Shown: piece by piece, positions 12,636 through 24,693 of the stretch
Layout: each line of letters opens with the position of its first letter
Numbering within the stretch: position 1 is the first letter of the stretch
Source: Micropterix aruncella
Lineage: Eukaryota; Arthropoda; Insecta; Lepidoptera; Micropterigidae
Assembly: GCA_944548615.1 (NCBI GenBank)
Contig: OX155963.1
Location: forward strand, 28,909,659-28,973,658
Reading direction: 5' to 3'
DNA: 64,000 nucleotides
Position numbers and translations under genes: made by a program
Notes under the pieces: model-generated
Databases searched by the model: none
Told to the model about the DNA's origin: nothing
What the model saw: the letters and a program-made list of their open reading frames with translations, nothing else

Positions 12636-12829
12636 ATATGCATTCAATGGTAATTTATAGGTAGGTAAATCTAAAAGAAAATGGTAAAAATGGGGGAAAT
12701 ATTACCGAGAGTCTGGATGGCTGAACCAATTCTGAATTGGATTTTAGTACCACAGAATTGTTGTACCTAATTATTAGTACTCTTTTTTACACGACTGCAA
12801 AAAAAGAAGTGTTATGTGTTTAGGATTCA

Positions 12830-13700
12830 TATATGATTTCCGTTTCTTTATTACATTATAAATTCTAAACTCTTGAACCGATTTAGACGTGTGTCATATT
12901 TTTAAAATCGTTTTGTCCCCCCGAGTTACATTGCTCTCATAAAAGGAGAAATCAGCGTCTTTAATATAAATCGTCATGTTATGCTGTGCGTGTTGATATT
13001 CATCATTTGTCAGTCCCGTTTTTTTTGTTCTTCCTCTTCGCGGCCGTCAGAAACAGATCCAGTAAGGCCTAGTACCGAAGAGAAATATATGGAATATTTA
13101 ATTTGCTAAATAAATTATACAAGTGTTTAAATATTACACTCCATGAAACATTACCTATTTTTAAATAATCTTTTTTTGGTTCTGTTGAATTTATTCCAAT
13201 CCAACATTTTGGAAAATTATAAAACTGCGCAATTAAACTCGGATAAAATCCGGCATGTATTAATGACGAAATCCTGATTTTTTATTCTACCATAACTTAT
13301 AAACGATTGAGCCGATTTAGAAGTCTGTAATATTCTTCGAATCGTTATGAGTGTCATAGGGTACGTAAACCGCCCAAATGTCAAAAAATACTTGTCTAAA
13401 TGTCCAAATATTAATAAATTAACATAAATATATTTTGTTAATTGTCAAATGAAAGGTCTGATTGAGTACATTCCGAAAATATACATCTATATATATGGAT
13501 AAATACATAAACCACAAATATTTCCTAAAAAAACTGAATCAGAAATATTTGGAATTTTTATTTAGCAAAATAAATTATACAAATTGTTTAATTATTACAC
13601 TCCACAAAATATTACCGATTTTTAAATAACCGTTTCTTGTTTTGATGAATTTATTCTAATATAACATTTTGGAAAATTAAAAAAACTGCGCCATTTTACT
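12830..13700 (+). repeat. Family B repeat, tandem pair
   Basis: Two copies of a roughly 420-450-bp segment follow one another. The first has CCGATTTAGACGTGTG near 12880 and ATTACACTCCATGAAACATT near 13135. The second has CCGATTTAGAAGTCTG near 13310 and ATTACACTCCACAAAATATT near 13595. Both end with AACATTTTGGAAAATTA then AAACTGCGC. Part of the second copy (13300-13525) is also found at 58995-59273. There are no ORFs. Confidence 0.75.
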
Positions 13701-14245
13701 CGGAAAATTTACAAATACAAATAAAAATGTAATTTACAAATACCAATAAAAATGTAAATTTTACTCGGCTATCCCCCCCCCCCCCTTCATTTTATCATAA
13801 TCATATTGTATCAAGCATTCTGTACAAAACAATACGATTTTAATACAATAATGCTACTACCCACTATTGGTATTCCAGCGACACAATGTGAAAGAGGAAA
13901 CAGCGAATCGTTTACATTACGATTTAATATCGGACTTTATGGAAGGCCAATGACGTGCGATACGAACCCAGCTTTATTAAATCTGTAAGCGCACGGGGAA
14001 GGAATATTTTAGTTGCATACTTTTTAGATGCATGCTTGCAACATGCACGACAACTATAATGAGGAACAACTTGTATAAAATTGCAATATCCATATTTTTA
14101 AAATCTGAATTTCAGTTATATGAGAGGCCTTTACATATTTAAAAAAAATAATAAATAAAGAATGGGAAAACAGAGGCGGTAAACATATTACTATTAAGTA
14201 TTTTCTGAATCTTGGATCTTGTTATGATTTCTAACGGTTACTTAA
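13700..14245. other. AT-rich spacer with a C homopolymer
   Basis: Contains a C run at about 13770-13784 and no supported gene. The short ORF at 13806-13988 has no recognisable features. Confidence 0.5.
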
Positions 14246-16543
14246 TCATGGGAACCATTTGAGTGCTTTTCAGTGACTATTACTGATAATTTACTATTTA
14301 AGCTCTCTGATCAGTCATTTTCCGATTCTTCAAACAAAAAACATGGATCGTACGCAAAGAAAAGTTTAGATCCCATTAAAATCCAAAATGATATTGCTAA
14401 TGCAGACTGGTCACAGGTATACAACGCCTTAAATGTAAATAGGTCATCTGAATTATTTGTTAAAAAATTAAACGATATAATAAATGAAAATAGCTCTACA
14501 AAAATAGTCAACATTAAACATAAACAAAAAATATTCAAACCCTGGATCACCAATGGACTCCTTTTTTGCATCCATAAACTAGATAGACTTCATTTAGCAG
14601 GTCGACGAAATCCTGATAATTTAATACTAAAAGAAAAAGCAAGAAAATATCGAAATCTATGCAATAAAATTATACATGAAACAAAGGTTAGATTTTATAA
14701 AAACAAAATAAACGAATCTAATGGGGACTTAAAGGCAACATGGAAAGTCATTAACGAAATCTCCAACAGAAACAGTCCTAAAGTTAAAGTAGATACTATT
14801 AATACAGGCAACGAAATATTATCTAGTAATGACAAACCACAAAGACTGGCAGACTACATCAATAGCCATTTTGCCAGTGTTGGCAAACGATTAGCCACAA
14901 ACATATTGAGCAGATCAACTAATACATCTACTAACACATCTATGCCAATTTTCTCGAGCCCCGTATCATTGTTCCTACGACCGACTACGCCAAAAGAAGT
15001 GGCTAGTATAATATCTTCCTTGAAAAATAATTCGTCTGCAGGTATCGATAATCTCAATGCAGGTTTATTCAAAACTTCAAAGAATGAGTTAAGTGAGCCT
15101 ATAGCGCACATAATAAACGCCAGTTTTAAAGAGGGGATATTTCCAGCCAATTTAAAATGTGCAAAAATCATTCCTATATTTAAAAGCGGAAATAAGCAGG
15201 ATATTGCCAATTATAGGCCTATTTCACTCCTAAGCACATTATCGAAGATAATAGAAAAAGTAGTAAAAAATAGGCTTCTGAAATACTTAAATGAAAACAA
15301 CTTTTTGTCAAAAAGTCAATTCGGGTTTAGGAATGGAATGGGCACTTTGGATGCCATTGCAAAGGTGACAAATTCTATTAGTGAAAGCCTGGACAAAGGC
15401 AATAAATGCTTGGCTATATTTTTAGATCTCGCGAAGGCTTTTGATACGGTTTCGCATGAAAAATTATTACAAAGACTAAGAGACATTGGATGTGTAGCAC
15501 TAGCTTATGATTGGTTTAAGAGCTATCTGTCAAATAGAACCCAAATCACATCTATACATAATACTACCAGTAATCCTGTCGGTATATCGTTCGGCGTGCC
15601 CCAAGGCAGTGTGCTCGGGCCTATTTTATTTCTAATTTATATTAACAATCTATGTGATCTAGTAGGAAAAACTATATCATTTGCCGATGACACTACAATT
15701 ATATTTGAAGGTGAAAACTGGAAAACGACATTTGAAAAAGCCAACAAAGGCATAAATATAGTTAGAGATTGGTTAGATAATTCGCTGCTCAGTTTAAATA
15801 TAGAAAAAACAAAATTAATCACTTTTAGTATTAATGTTAAAGGTCAACCCTCATTGGAGCACAACGTTGTTATACACACATGCAACAGACAGAATGGTTG
15901 CAACTGTCATATTTTAGAAAGAGTGGAATCATTTAAATATCTCGGTATCACCATAGACAATAAACTAAGATGGCAAGAACACACGGATAAATTAGCATCT
16001 AAAGTTCGTAAACTAGGATACACTTTCAAAGAGGTAAGAAATATTTTAGGCCCAAAAACACTAAAAAGCGTTTATTATGCATTGTGTGAGAGTATCTTGA
16101 GCTACGGGATGATAGGATGGGGCGGTTGTTCTAAAACCATTCTTTACCCCTTAGATATTGCACAAAAGTCAATTTTAAAGATTATCATGCGAAAGCCGTA
16201 TCGTTATCCTTCGGAAAATCTTTTCAATGAATATAATGTGTTAGATATTAGGCAACTATATTTAAAAACATCACTATCATATATTAAGTTCAATCAGATA
16301 AATATTTTTTCTCAAAATACCCTATCAACGAGGTTTTCCGAAGATAATAATATGATAGTACCCAGAAGGTATACTACTTTTGGTCAGCGAACCTATACAT
16401 TCATTGCCCCAAGGTTTTTCAATGCTCTTCCTGGCGACATAAAATCAGCACAAAATAAGACCTACTTTAAAAGGCTGCTTAGAAACTGGCTTGTAAAAGA
16501 GGGAAGACAAGGAATTTTAAAAATACTGGACATTATAACCTAA
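14246..16543 (+). CDS. Reverse transcriptase of non-LTR retrotransposon (partial)
   Basis: Open frame entering from a 5' truncation at about 14246 and running about 765 codons without a break; no convincing start codon exists. RT hallmarks, numbered from base 14273, are YRPISLLSTLSKIIEK, FLDLAKAFDTVSH (about 383-395), GVPQGSVLGPILF (about 441) and the catalytic FADD (about 470). A thumb/C-terminal region follows with SFKYLGITIDNKLRW and a Cys-rich patch (CNRQNGCNCH). The enzyme would copy the element RNA at a nicked target. The frame is intact, but without the endonuclease part the copy cannot be autonomous. Related C-terminal fragments lie at 25.5, 40.7 and 53.9 kb, suggesting one active family. 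Confidence 0.9.
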   Translation, partial: SWEPFECFSVTITDNLLFKLSDQSFSDSSNKKHGSYAKKSLDPIKIQNDIANADWSQVYNALNVNRSSELFVKKLNDIINENSSTKIVNIKHKQKIFKPWITNGLLFCIHKLDRLHLAGRRNPDNLILKEKARKYRNLCNKIIHETKVRFYKNKINESNGDLKATWKVINEISNRNSPKVKVDTINTGNEILSSNDKPQRLADYINSHFASVGKRLATNILSRSTNTSTNTSMPIFSSPVSLFLRPTTPKEVASIISSLKNNSSAGIDNLNAGLFKTSKNELSEPIAHIINASFKEGIFPANLKCAKIIPIFKSGNKQDIANYRPISLLSTLSKIIEKVVKNRLLKYLNENNFLSKSQFGFRNGMGTLDAIAKVTNSISESLDKGNKCLAIFLDLAKAFDTVSHEKLLQRLRDIGCVALAYDWFKSYLSNRTQITSIHNTTSNPVGISFGVPQGSVLGPILFLIYINNLCDLVGKTISFADDTTIIFEGENWKTTFEKANKGINIVRDWLDNSLLSLNIEKTKLITFSINVKGQPSLEHNVVIHTCNRQNGCNCHILERVESFKYLGITIDNKLRWQEHTDKLASKVRKLGYTFKEVRNILGPKTLKSVYYALCESILSYGMIGWGGCSKTILYPLDIAQKSILKIIMRKPYRYPSENLFNEYNVLDIRQLYLKTSLSYIKFNQINIFSQNTLSTRFSEDNNMIVPRRYTTFGQRTYTFIAPRFFNALPGDIKSAQNKTYFKRLLRNWLVKEGRQGILKILDIIT

Positions 16544-16953
16544 CCCGGACATTTGAATATTTTGAATCTTATATTGTATTATTTTATTATTATTATTTTA
16601 TTTATTATTATTATTATTATTCTTTTGTTTTAACGTATATTAAGAGATAATTTGTTTTAGTTTTAACACTATTTTATCTTAGTTATAAGTAAAATGCAGG
16701 ACTATTTTGTTTAAATTCTTATTCTAATTTTTACTATTTTAAATTGTTTTGTTTTTTTTTTGTTTTTATGATTTGAATTTATTTGCTGTCATTTTAATTT
16801 TCCACTTCTAACTTTAATTTAATTATTTAATTTAATCAAGTATTCAGTCATTTTTAATATTGTTTTGCAATTCCATTTCGTGCATACAAGGAATATATTC
16901 CACTCTTATAAACACGGTATTTGTGCAAGCACATTAAAAAAATATAACGTTTA

Positions 16954-16990
16954 CCTTAGAACAGGTCCCGGCCTAGTTAGGTGACGTTGC
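16954..16990 (+). promoter_or_regulatory. Conserved 3' UTR motif of Daphne-like element
   Basis: CCTTAGAACAGG, then CTAGTTAGGTGAC. The block recurs near the 3' end of copies at 1556, 20955, 50216 and, more diverged, 26247 and 41749. By position it may be the RNA signal that the element's own RT recognises; that role is inferred. Confidence 0.45.
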
Positions 16991-17107
16991 CACTAGACTA
17001 TGCATTGTATTCTTTTTTCTGCTTTTGATTCAATTTTGAAAGTATTCCTAAGCTGAAATTGTTTACTTTTTAATTATTTGCATTACTTATATAAATAAAT
17101 AAATAAA

Positions 17108-17795
17108 CTCCAAAATTAAAGTATATTTTTATTGCTTGCTAGGCTAGCTAACTACCAAGCGAGCATTTTTTGCTCAATTTACTTCAAAAGAGTTCTTTAA
17201 CATATTTTGGTTCGGCAAATAAACTCAAATCAAAATCCAGCATTCTTTCTGTTTTTTTTTTCATTTATTAAAATTAGACCGTTATGTTCGAGCTTATTTT
17301 CTAGCCCATACATAACATTGAGTCAATTGTGGTTTTCAGTGGGAAGTCAATTGAGCGCAAAGTCGGTGGTTGTATTGTCAGCGCCGCGAGCCGTCGTCTG
17401 CTATGCAGCTAATTCGTCCAACGATCTTCAAATTTCGTCATCATCACGTGTAAAACAACTCTTAAATCTTATAACGACCATATATTTCTAAAATATATAT
17501 TTTATTCCTGTTGTAGTTCCTTATGATTTTTATTATATCTTGGGTATTCTAAGTTCGTAATATTATAAAATTTAAGCCCTAGGTCAGAGTTTAAAATATA
17601 TTTTTTTTTCCTGCGTTACCACTTCAAGAAAGATTTCGAACTCGCGTAGGTACCACTTATTGCAGGAATGATAAATACAAAATGAAATCAGTTTTTTTTA
17701 ACATTTAGTACCATCAAAATATAGTTGATGGCGGTGAAAATCAGTTTAATGTGACAAATGTGCACGTTTTTTTCCACAACTCTGAAACAACTTAG
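17108..17795. other. Spacer, no gene seen
   Basis: AT-rich with a moderately GC-rich patch at 17330-17420. The ORF at 17207-17491 has no recognisable domain. Confidence 0.4.
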
Positions 17796-18131
17796 TCAAG
17801 AGATTGCCAAGCGTACCCCTTGATGCAACTTCGCGTACCCCCAGCTAAGCGGCCACTTTTTGGCCGAATATTTAGTATTGATGACAGGTTCCGCACCGAA
17901 TCTATACCCAAATTCCCTCTGTACGTATGCTGTTTGCGACGACCAATTTTTTTTCGGATTTTCGGGCCGTCGCGGCCGAAATATTTTAATTTTCTTTCGG
18001 CTCGCTCGTCGCAACTGTAGCACTGAACTCATCATTGAGGTGCTGTAAATGGATCTCTTCATATCCCAAAGTTGCAGCTTTTCATTATAAGCTGTGATAG
18101 CATGGAACGCCGCCCCTTGGAACGTCTTCAC
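17796..18131 (-). pseudogene. hAT transposase C-terminal fragment
   Basis: The frame reads FQGAAFHAITAYNEKLQLWD near its start and KLHQGVRLAIS before the stop. These resemble the dimerisation-region ends of ZBED/GTF2IRD2-type hAT transposases, where AFxxKLxLW and LRLAxS patches occur. The middle is strongly basic (RKKIKIFRPRRPENPKKN) and unlike the family, so part of the frame is probably spurious. Low similarity, assigned by motif only. Confidence 0.35.
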
Positions 18132-18264
18132 GCCTTCTCTTGGAAGGCGCCCCCCACTTTGTAATTCAATGGTGTAGACTGTAGACGATACTCTGCAATC
18201 GCTACCTCTGCGGAGTTGAATCTAAACAACTTTTAGCTGAAAGTTTAGGAGTGAATGTCAATGA

Positions 18265-18560
18265 GTGAACTATACGACGACGGCTCAGATTAGTTTCCCT
18301 GATGACACATACCAGCAACTGGGCTTAAACTGCCAACTAGACCCGATTGTTTGTGTTACATCGGAGAGAGTGCCTTATGTAGGAGGATGCGTTATGTTCT
18401 GGGCCGGGTTTTATTTCGAGGCAAAACAGAGTTGGTTTTTATTAAATACTTTTCTTTAACTTCTGAGAGATACACTAGAGCGGGTCTATTGCGGGTTTTA
18501 TGGAGAGAATTTCCTGCTCTTGCAAGATAATGCTCGGATAAAGCTCTTGCAAGATAGTGT
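18265..18560 (+). pseudogene. Tc1-like transposase fragment
   Basis: The frame reads ISFPDDTYQQLGLNCQLDP, then SERVPYVGGCVMFWAGFYFE. After a stop it continues GFYGENFLLLQDNARI. These correspond to the FSDES...GG.VMVWAGI and FLLMQDNARPH segments of insect Tc1-like transposases, which include the first two acidic catalytic positions. Stops and small shifts make it a remnant. No terminal repeats were located. Confidence 0.5.
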
Positions 18561-18569
18561 TCTTCAAGA

Positions 18570-20950
18570 AATTTAAAAACTTGTAAAGTCTTTTATACAA
18601 TATTGTAAAGCTATAAAAAAGTACAGGGGAAATACTCCTTACCATCTAAAACAAAAATTATTTTGTATTGTGCCTTTTTATTTGATTTTTCCTTTAATTT
18701 ACTTGATACTTTCAAGTTTACGATTGTGATAAAAACAGTGTTTCTTTACGTCTTTCAGAAAAAATGGTTAACAACTGCTAATACTTCGTATTTTTTTTAC
18801 TAAAGCTCTTTTACAATAAATGGTATCGTAAAAAATATATTTGTTTTGATTAAACACTTTCCAATGAGAATTTTGCAGGTGGTCCGTTTTTTTTTGCACC
18901 CCGGTGTATATTGAAAATGTATATATTTCGAGCGCGTTGCATGAGGACATTGTAGATCAGTAGATTGCATAAGTCGGTGGGTGAGGAGTTTTTATTATAA
19001 AATTTTCTTCGTTACTTAATGGACATTATGGACATTCAGGAAAGTCAGTATGAACCATTTCAGAATGTTTATTTATTATAGTATTCGTTCCTTATTCAAA
19101 TATATTATAACATGGGTATTTAAATTTACATTTTCTGGAAACCACACAAGTTGCATGACAATTTGCAAGTGCACTCACGGTTCGGTGACTAATATTTTTG
19201 ACACGTGACTCGACATGGAGTTACTATGAGCAGCTATCAGTATTGATGGTAGGTAATTGCAGGCTGCTAACGCCAACGCCACAGTGATCACAAAGCGACG
19301 CGACGCGGACGCGGTCACATCACACGCTTCCTGTTTTCGATTTTTGCACTCACGAGCCGCGCGGACTGCGCATGCGGCCTTACTTGACCCTCTCTACATA
19401 CGATGTTTTATTATAAATTATAGCCAAGTCAAATAGGATATTTTAGGAGAAATAACTTGAGATAATGAGAAATAACTTGAAATAATTTGAATCTTGGCAT
19501 AGATTCTCTTTGAGGCGTACTGCTAGAAGTCCCTTACTCTTATCTGTTGCGCTCGAACCTCCGTCTTGGAAAAATGGCGCTCCGATTCAGTTTTTCGCTT
19601 ATAGCTCGATATCGCCATAGCCAACATCGATATCTTCCGATATCGCCAACAGTTAGGTTACTGGGACTTATAGTATGTTTAATACGCTTCAAAATATATA
19701 TGCCAAGTTTCAATCTATTACCAGTTATTTCCGTCAAAGGTCGAAATGTCTTCCTATTTGACTGGGCTGTTAGTAATCGATTGAATGTCCAGAGACAGGA
19801 AAATTATTCTTACAATTATACTTACATTCTTAAAAATTATTTTTATTATAATATATGAAGGGTTACGGGGAAAAACGATCAATGTCAACTTTTCAGAATT
19901 TTTGGTAATTCCATTTTTAAAATTCACTAACTTAAATATGATATTTTATCAAGGGTTTGGTGAGAAAAAAATATATTTTGTATATAAACAAATAGATTTG
20001 AATTTCAAAAAAAAATACTTTTTACTTAAATTACACCGCAAAAAAATGAAAATTATAATATAATAATAAGAATAGTATTCTGTTAAGGACTCTGAGAGTA
20101 TTGATTTTCCTACTCTTCCAAAATAATTTATGTTACAATCATTTCTAATTTTGATTATTTACATTACTAAATATAATCAAAGATGGATTATAATACAAAA
20201 AATTATATTGACTATTTCTATTGCGACATTGTTATTGATTTAATTTTATATTTTTTATAATTTTAATTTTACTGTTTTTTAACCGACTCTTCGTTTTCAT
20301 ATTTTGGCTATCTGCAGTATTTTAGCAGCTCCAATTATTTTAAATAGATCTTGGATCTTTGTTTTAAATTGAAATAGTAATTGTTTTACAATTTGACAAA
20401 AAATAGTCGTATTTAAAAAAAAAAATATACCAACATAACATATATTATATAACAGTTATTCAATTTGACTATACTAAGAGTAGGGATTCCTATATACCAA
20501 CTGGCTTGTTAAAAAAAAATATATATATGCATTAGAGTTTCGAGAAAAAAATACATTTTTCTGAATTTGTACCTCAGAAAAAAGCTACAACGTGGAAAAG
20601 TCATTGGACTAGATCAGTATTTCCATCACAGTTCCTCCTCAGCGTCAACCGAAGGATCATCGAGGTACCCCGCCTCTGGACCCGACAGGAAAGTTTCTTC
20701 ACACATTCTTTCCCGTCACACGTTTTATCGTCCTTTCATTTGAGGGCAGACTATGATATTTCTTTTGAAAACCGGTTCATGCTTCGATTCGTTTGGGAAC
20801 AAATATAATCTTTTTTTTTATTTTTTATTACTATTTTCATTTTAAGACGACATTTTAGAGCAATTTAGTGCTATTAACTTTTTACTAAAACTTATATATT
20901 TATAAGCAATCAAGCAATCAAGCAAACTTACTTGTAATATTAGAGTCCTG
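18570..20950. other. Long spacer, no gene seen
   Basis: Mostly AT-rich. A GC-rich island at 19260-19390 (GACGCGACGCGGACGCGG) and the patch 19550-19660 with repeated CGATATCG words are the only unusual compositions. No supported ORF, tRNA or element ends. Confidence 0.4.
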
Positions 20951-20954
20951 TCCA

Positions 20955-21100
20955 CCCTAGAACGGGCTAGTCCCAGTTGGGTGACAGAATCAAATAAGCA
21001 GAAAGTAAAGGTTTTGCCATTCGGATCCTGTTATTTTTATAAGCAAATCAATGTTTTATAGTAATTAATTCTTAAATAAATAAAATAAAATAAATAAATG
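20955..21100 (+). mobile_element. Daphne-like 3' end remnant
   Basis: Diverged terminal motif CCCTAGAACGGG ... CAGTTGGGTGAC followed by an AT-rich tail rich in (ATAAA)n. It abuts family A copy 3. Confidence 0.45.
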
Positions 21101-21103
21101 TAT

Positions 21104-21372
21104 ATCATGTGATGTAACCAGCCTATATCAAAATTCGATTGATTACACTAGTAATTAAATGATATTGGTGTTATCATTGATTAAATTAGTGGGTTTTTGT
21201 AGTCAATCATTCTTTAAAAAAAAAAACATTATTTTTAATGACATTATAGATGGCCTAATAAATTTCTATTAGTTTCGCCGGGCAAGGCTATCAGCGCCAC
21301 CTGCATTTCGCCGGAGCGAAAGGGTTTCCGAAACGTAGTATGGAAATGAGCAATCTAACGCCTTATGTAATC
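21104..21372 (+). repeat. Family A repeat, copy 3
   Basis: The most complete copy: GTGATGTAACCAGCCTATAT, A-rich middle, TATTAGTTTCGCCGGGC, AGCGCCACCTGCATTTCGCC, then CAATCTAACGCCTTATGTAATCAATGAT. It serves as the reference for the intact 3' half and for the empty site of the insertion in copy 2. Confidence 0.7.
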
Positions 21373-21726
21373 AATGATAGTATGAAATTAATTCATATTG
21401 TCCTCTTTAGAATCGATTATGTGAAGCCATCACTGTAACCAATGATACGTATGACATGTTATTTTCATGTCAATATCATATTTCTAAGCAGTTTTCCTGG
21501 CCTTGTAGTGTCATGTGATAATAATAAGAGTGTATAACGGAGCAACTCAATTAAACGGAGTAAACTGACATAAATTAATAATTAAAAACTATATTGATAA
21601 TTACAAATAATTATATCAATTAAAATTTAATCAGGTTTCAGTAAACGTGGTCACGAAAATCAATATTGGAATACCATGTGTATTCCTTTAATTGTCGGCC
21701 AGGTCGGATACCCCGGTGTGCCCTTC

Positions 21727-21860
21727 CCCCCCCCCCCCTAGATCCGGGGCCTGTATATACTATGCAATACATACTAATTTGACGGATATGTACTTACATA
21801 TACAAAATATGATACATAGAAATAAGGTAGAGATATTACTAACATAGAATATTATATTAT
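21727..21860 (+). repeat. Family C repeat, copy 1
   Basis: Starts with a C homopolymer, then CAATACATACTAATTTGACGG and ATATACAAAATATGATACAT. The same order recurs at 24480-24610 in the same orientation. Both copies lie next to a family D repeat, so C and D may belong to one larger element. Confidence 0.55.
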
Positions 21861-22339
21861 CAAATATACATTAAGAAATGAGTTAATACAATAATCGCCT
21901 CTTCAAAAGGTTTTTGAATTCGTTGTTGAATTGAAGAGGTTAACATAGTTGTACCGCGAAGCTCTACACTACAGTCCTCGTAAAGCAGTCTAAACTCCGA
22001 GTACACCGTTGAAATCGTGATAATAGGGTGGATCAGCAGCACTCCTTATACTTGCCACAGTATCGTCGAGAAATGAACTACCGTTGGCTTTTGAGTGTCG
22101 CTCTGCGCTGTCCTTAACTGAATAAAACGAAGGTTTGGTGAAGTGTCCTTTAATCTCCCCTTGACCCATGCAATATGATCAACGCTCAAAAATATACTCT
22201 AGCTGCATCCTGCCCGTTGACCTAATTAGGGATAACGCCTTCACAATCTTCTCATATCGTACGTTAAACTTATTTACTTATTTTATTCTTTTGTTGCTGA
22301 TGGAATATCTTAAATATATATATATACAATACATAGAGG

Positions 22340-22790
22340 AGTCTGGAAGCAGTACTGTTTCATATAGAGCGGGGGTGGTTGCGGACCTTACGGCGACTAC
22401 TCTTGAAATGACCATCGGCCATCCGATCCTGGGTGAACAGCCGGGCAGAGGACGCTGTGGTCCGCGATAGATTCGGTATACACCGTTTCACCTCTTCGTA
22501 GGGGAGAGGACCGCGCAAGCGACCTCGAACTCGTAACCAATCGAGAGACCGGAGTAATCTGGTTATTTGGAAGTAAGGGCGTGAGTGTCGGCCCGCCGGG
22601 TAACATTCCTGGCTATCTCGCGGTTAAGGTGTTGGCCTCTTACGGGCTTGTGGCGTAGCTAGACGGTGGACTGTTTCGTCCTCAAGTCTTCTGCGCTCAC
22701 TCCAGGGAGATAGAACGACTAATCGTTAAAACTTCCTGAGGTGACGGGCTCGCCCGCTGTAGTCGACAACCCAAGTTGTTGTTGCAACGA
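22340..22790 (+). repeat. Family D repeat, copy 1
   Basis: GC-rich repeat with the blocks ATAGAGCGGGGGTGGTTGC, TCCGCGATAGATTCGG, AAGCGACCTCGAACTCGTAA and CTGAGGTGACGGGCTCGCC. Copy 2 at 23.85-24.32 kb is about 80% similar by eye in the same orientation. Inverted, more diverged copies lie at 27.4 and 45.8 kb. The short ORFs across it are not conserved between copies, so it is probably non-coding. Confidence 0.75.
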
Positions 22791-22799
22791 CACAGTTCA

Positions 22800-23840
22800 A
22801 CTCGCATCACAAATACCACCACCAATTAACTGTGTTTTTCATAAATATGCGATATATTAAAATTAAGTGCTCCATATTTCGCTATCATATATCGCTTGAG
22901 GAAGTAGATAAGTGTATCAATTCTCCTAGAAACTTGAAAAAACTTTTTTTCTTTGCATATTTCCAAATTTTAGACCTTTTAGAATACGTCCACAAGAAAA
23001 GTTAATCAGGTTTCAGTAAATAGGACAAGGAAAAGCAATATTGGAATACCAAGTGGATGCCGAAAAAATAAAGAAATTATGATGTTGTGTAGCTATTAAA
23101 TATATTTTGTGTTAAGTAGCTCATAACCTCGTTATTAATTTTCAAAATAAAACGTGACCTTCGTACTAATTAACCATTTAATGAGTTTACTCCATTGTTC
23201 AAAACAATCGCGTTTAGGCTAGCGATTCTTTTTTTGCAAAATTAGATCACCAGCTACTCCGTTGCTACGTTTTTTATGTTTTATGGTAATTGGGAACGTT
23301 TTGGTACGACTGGCACATACAATTTCTGTATAAATTATCTTATCATTATAAATTGTTAGCTTGTTTCTGGTGGATATAAATAGAGGTGATGAAAGACAAA
23401 AAGTTTAAAGCTGAAAAAACTGATGCAAAGTAAATTAGCATGTTCTTTCCGATATGTATTTTATGAATAAAAAAAATGTCTTGCCGAATTATTAACCAGT
23501 TTTAAAGCAACTAACACATATTTCTAGATGCTCTAATATTTCGGATTCCAACGTTATATTTAAGTTAATTTTCTTAGGAAAAATCATGTACAACAATAAG
23601 TGGGAGCTAACGGGCCTAGTGTAGTTGAGCCATTATGGCCATTTGTTAAGGTCGGCCGAACTCACAGGTCAATATTCATCCGTGCCTGTGGGCCAAAGTG
23701 CCTGAGGGCCAGTTCCCCTACCTATGTATGTTCAGTAAAGAGTAGTAACGAAACTTACTACATAACCCAATTATTTTGACACGTTCAAGAGCGGTCTTTA
23801 TCCGTCAATTGAACACGACGAAAATGTAATGTAATGTAAT
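22800..23840. other. AT-rich spacer, no gene seen
   Basis: No supported ORF. Two short blocks shared with upstream sequence (AATCAGGTTTCAGTAAA near 21630 and 23005; ATTGGAATACCA near 21665 and 23040) show it contains part of a dispersed repeat. Confidence 0.45.
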
Positions 23841-23849
23841 CGTAGTTTA

Positions 23850-24320
23850 GGCGCTGCTGAACGGTTTGCGCACCGTTCCGGATAACCGGGGGAGTCTGGA
23901 AACGACTTTATTTCCTATAGAGCGGGGGCGTTTGTTTACCTTGTGGCAGCCGCTCTTGAAACGACCATTCAGCTACCCGATACCGGGTGAACAGCCGGGC
24001 AAAGGACGCCGTGGTCCGCGATAGATTCGGTGGACACCGAATCACCAGGGAGAGGACCGCGTAAGCGACCTCGAACCCGTAACCAGTCTGGAGGCCGGAG
24101 AAATCTGCCTGTAACTGGAAGTAAAAGCGCGAGTATCAGCCCGCTGTGTGATAACCCGGCTTATCGCGGTAAGGCGTTGGCTTCTTACGGGCAAGTGGCG
24201 TAACTAGACAGTGGACTGTTTTCGTCCCAAGTCTTCTACGCTCACCTCACGGGAAACAGAACGATCAAATATCGTTAAACCTCCCTGAGGTGACGGGTTC
24301 GCCTTTCATAGTTGACAGCT
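23850..24320 (+). repeat. Family D repeat, copy 2
   Basis: Same block order as copy 1, extended at its 5' side by GCTGAACGGTTTGCGCACCG and CCGGGGGAGTCTGG. The inverted copy at 45.8-46.2 kb has the corresponding sequence. Confidence 0.75.
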
Positions 24321-24479
24321 CCAGTTCTACAAAATAAATATTAAAATATTAAATATACTGTTAACCGAAAATATATTTCACTTTGATAACAATTTCAATT
24401 AAAAAATAAAATTGAAACGAAACCAGGAGTTAGATAGAAAGGGAGGAACCAGTAAGGGAATGAAAGATATCCACCGCGA

Positions 24480-24610
24480 TACATACTTATATATACTACA
24501 AAATACATACTGATTTGACAGATAGCTACATGCATATACAAAAATATGATACATATAAATATAATAGTTAAGTAAGTTACATATTACATAGGATGAGAAA
24601 TATAATAATA
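24480..24610 (+). repeat. Family C repeat, copy 2
   Basis: AAATACATACTGATTTGACAG, ATATACAAAAATATGATACA and AGTAAGTTACATATTACATA match copy 1 in order and orientation. Confidence 0.55.
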
Positions 24611-24693
24611 TAGAAAAGAAAATGTGTTGAGATATATTAACATTAAATATCGGCCTTTTCAACAAACCGATGCATACAAACCGTTCTAGATTT

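Larger units (their letters stand above)
14246..17107 (+). mobile_element. Daphne/jockey-like non-LTR retrotransposon, 5'-truncated
   Basis: Consists of the C-terminal part of an ORF2-type polyprotein (14246-16543), a 3' UTR of about 550 bp with the conserved CCTTAGAACAGG...CTAGTTAGGTGAC motif at 16954-16990, and a tail of (ATAA)n near 17093-17107. The endonuclease domain that should precede the reverse transcriptase is missing, consistent with 5' truncation during target-primed reverse transcription. Confidence 0.8.
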
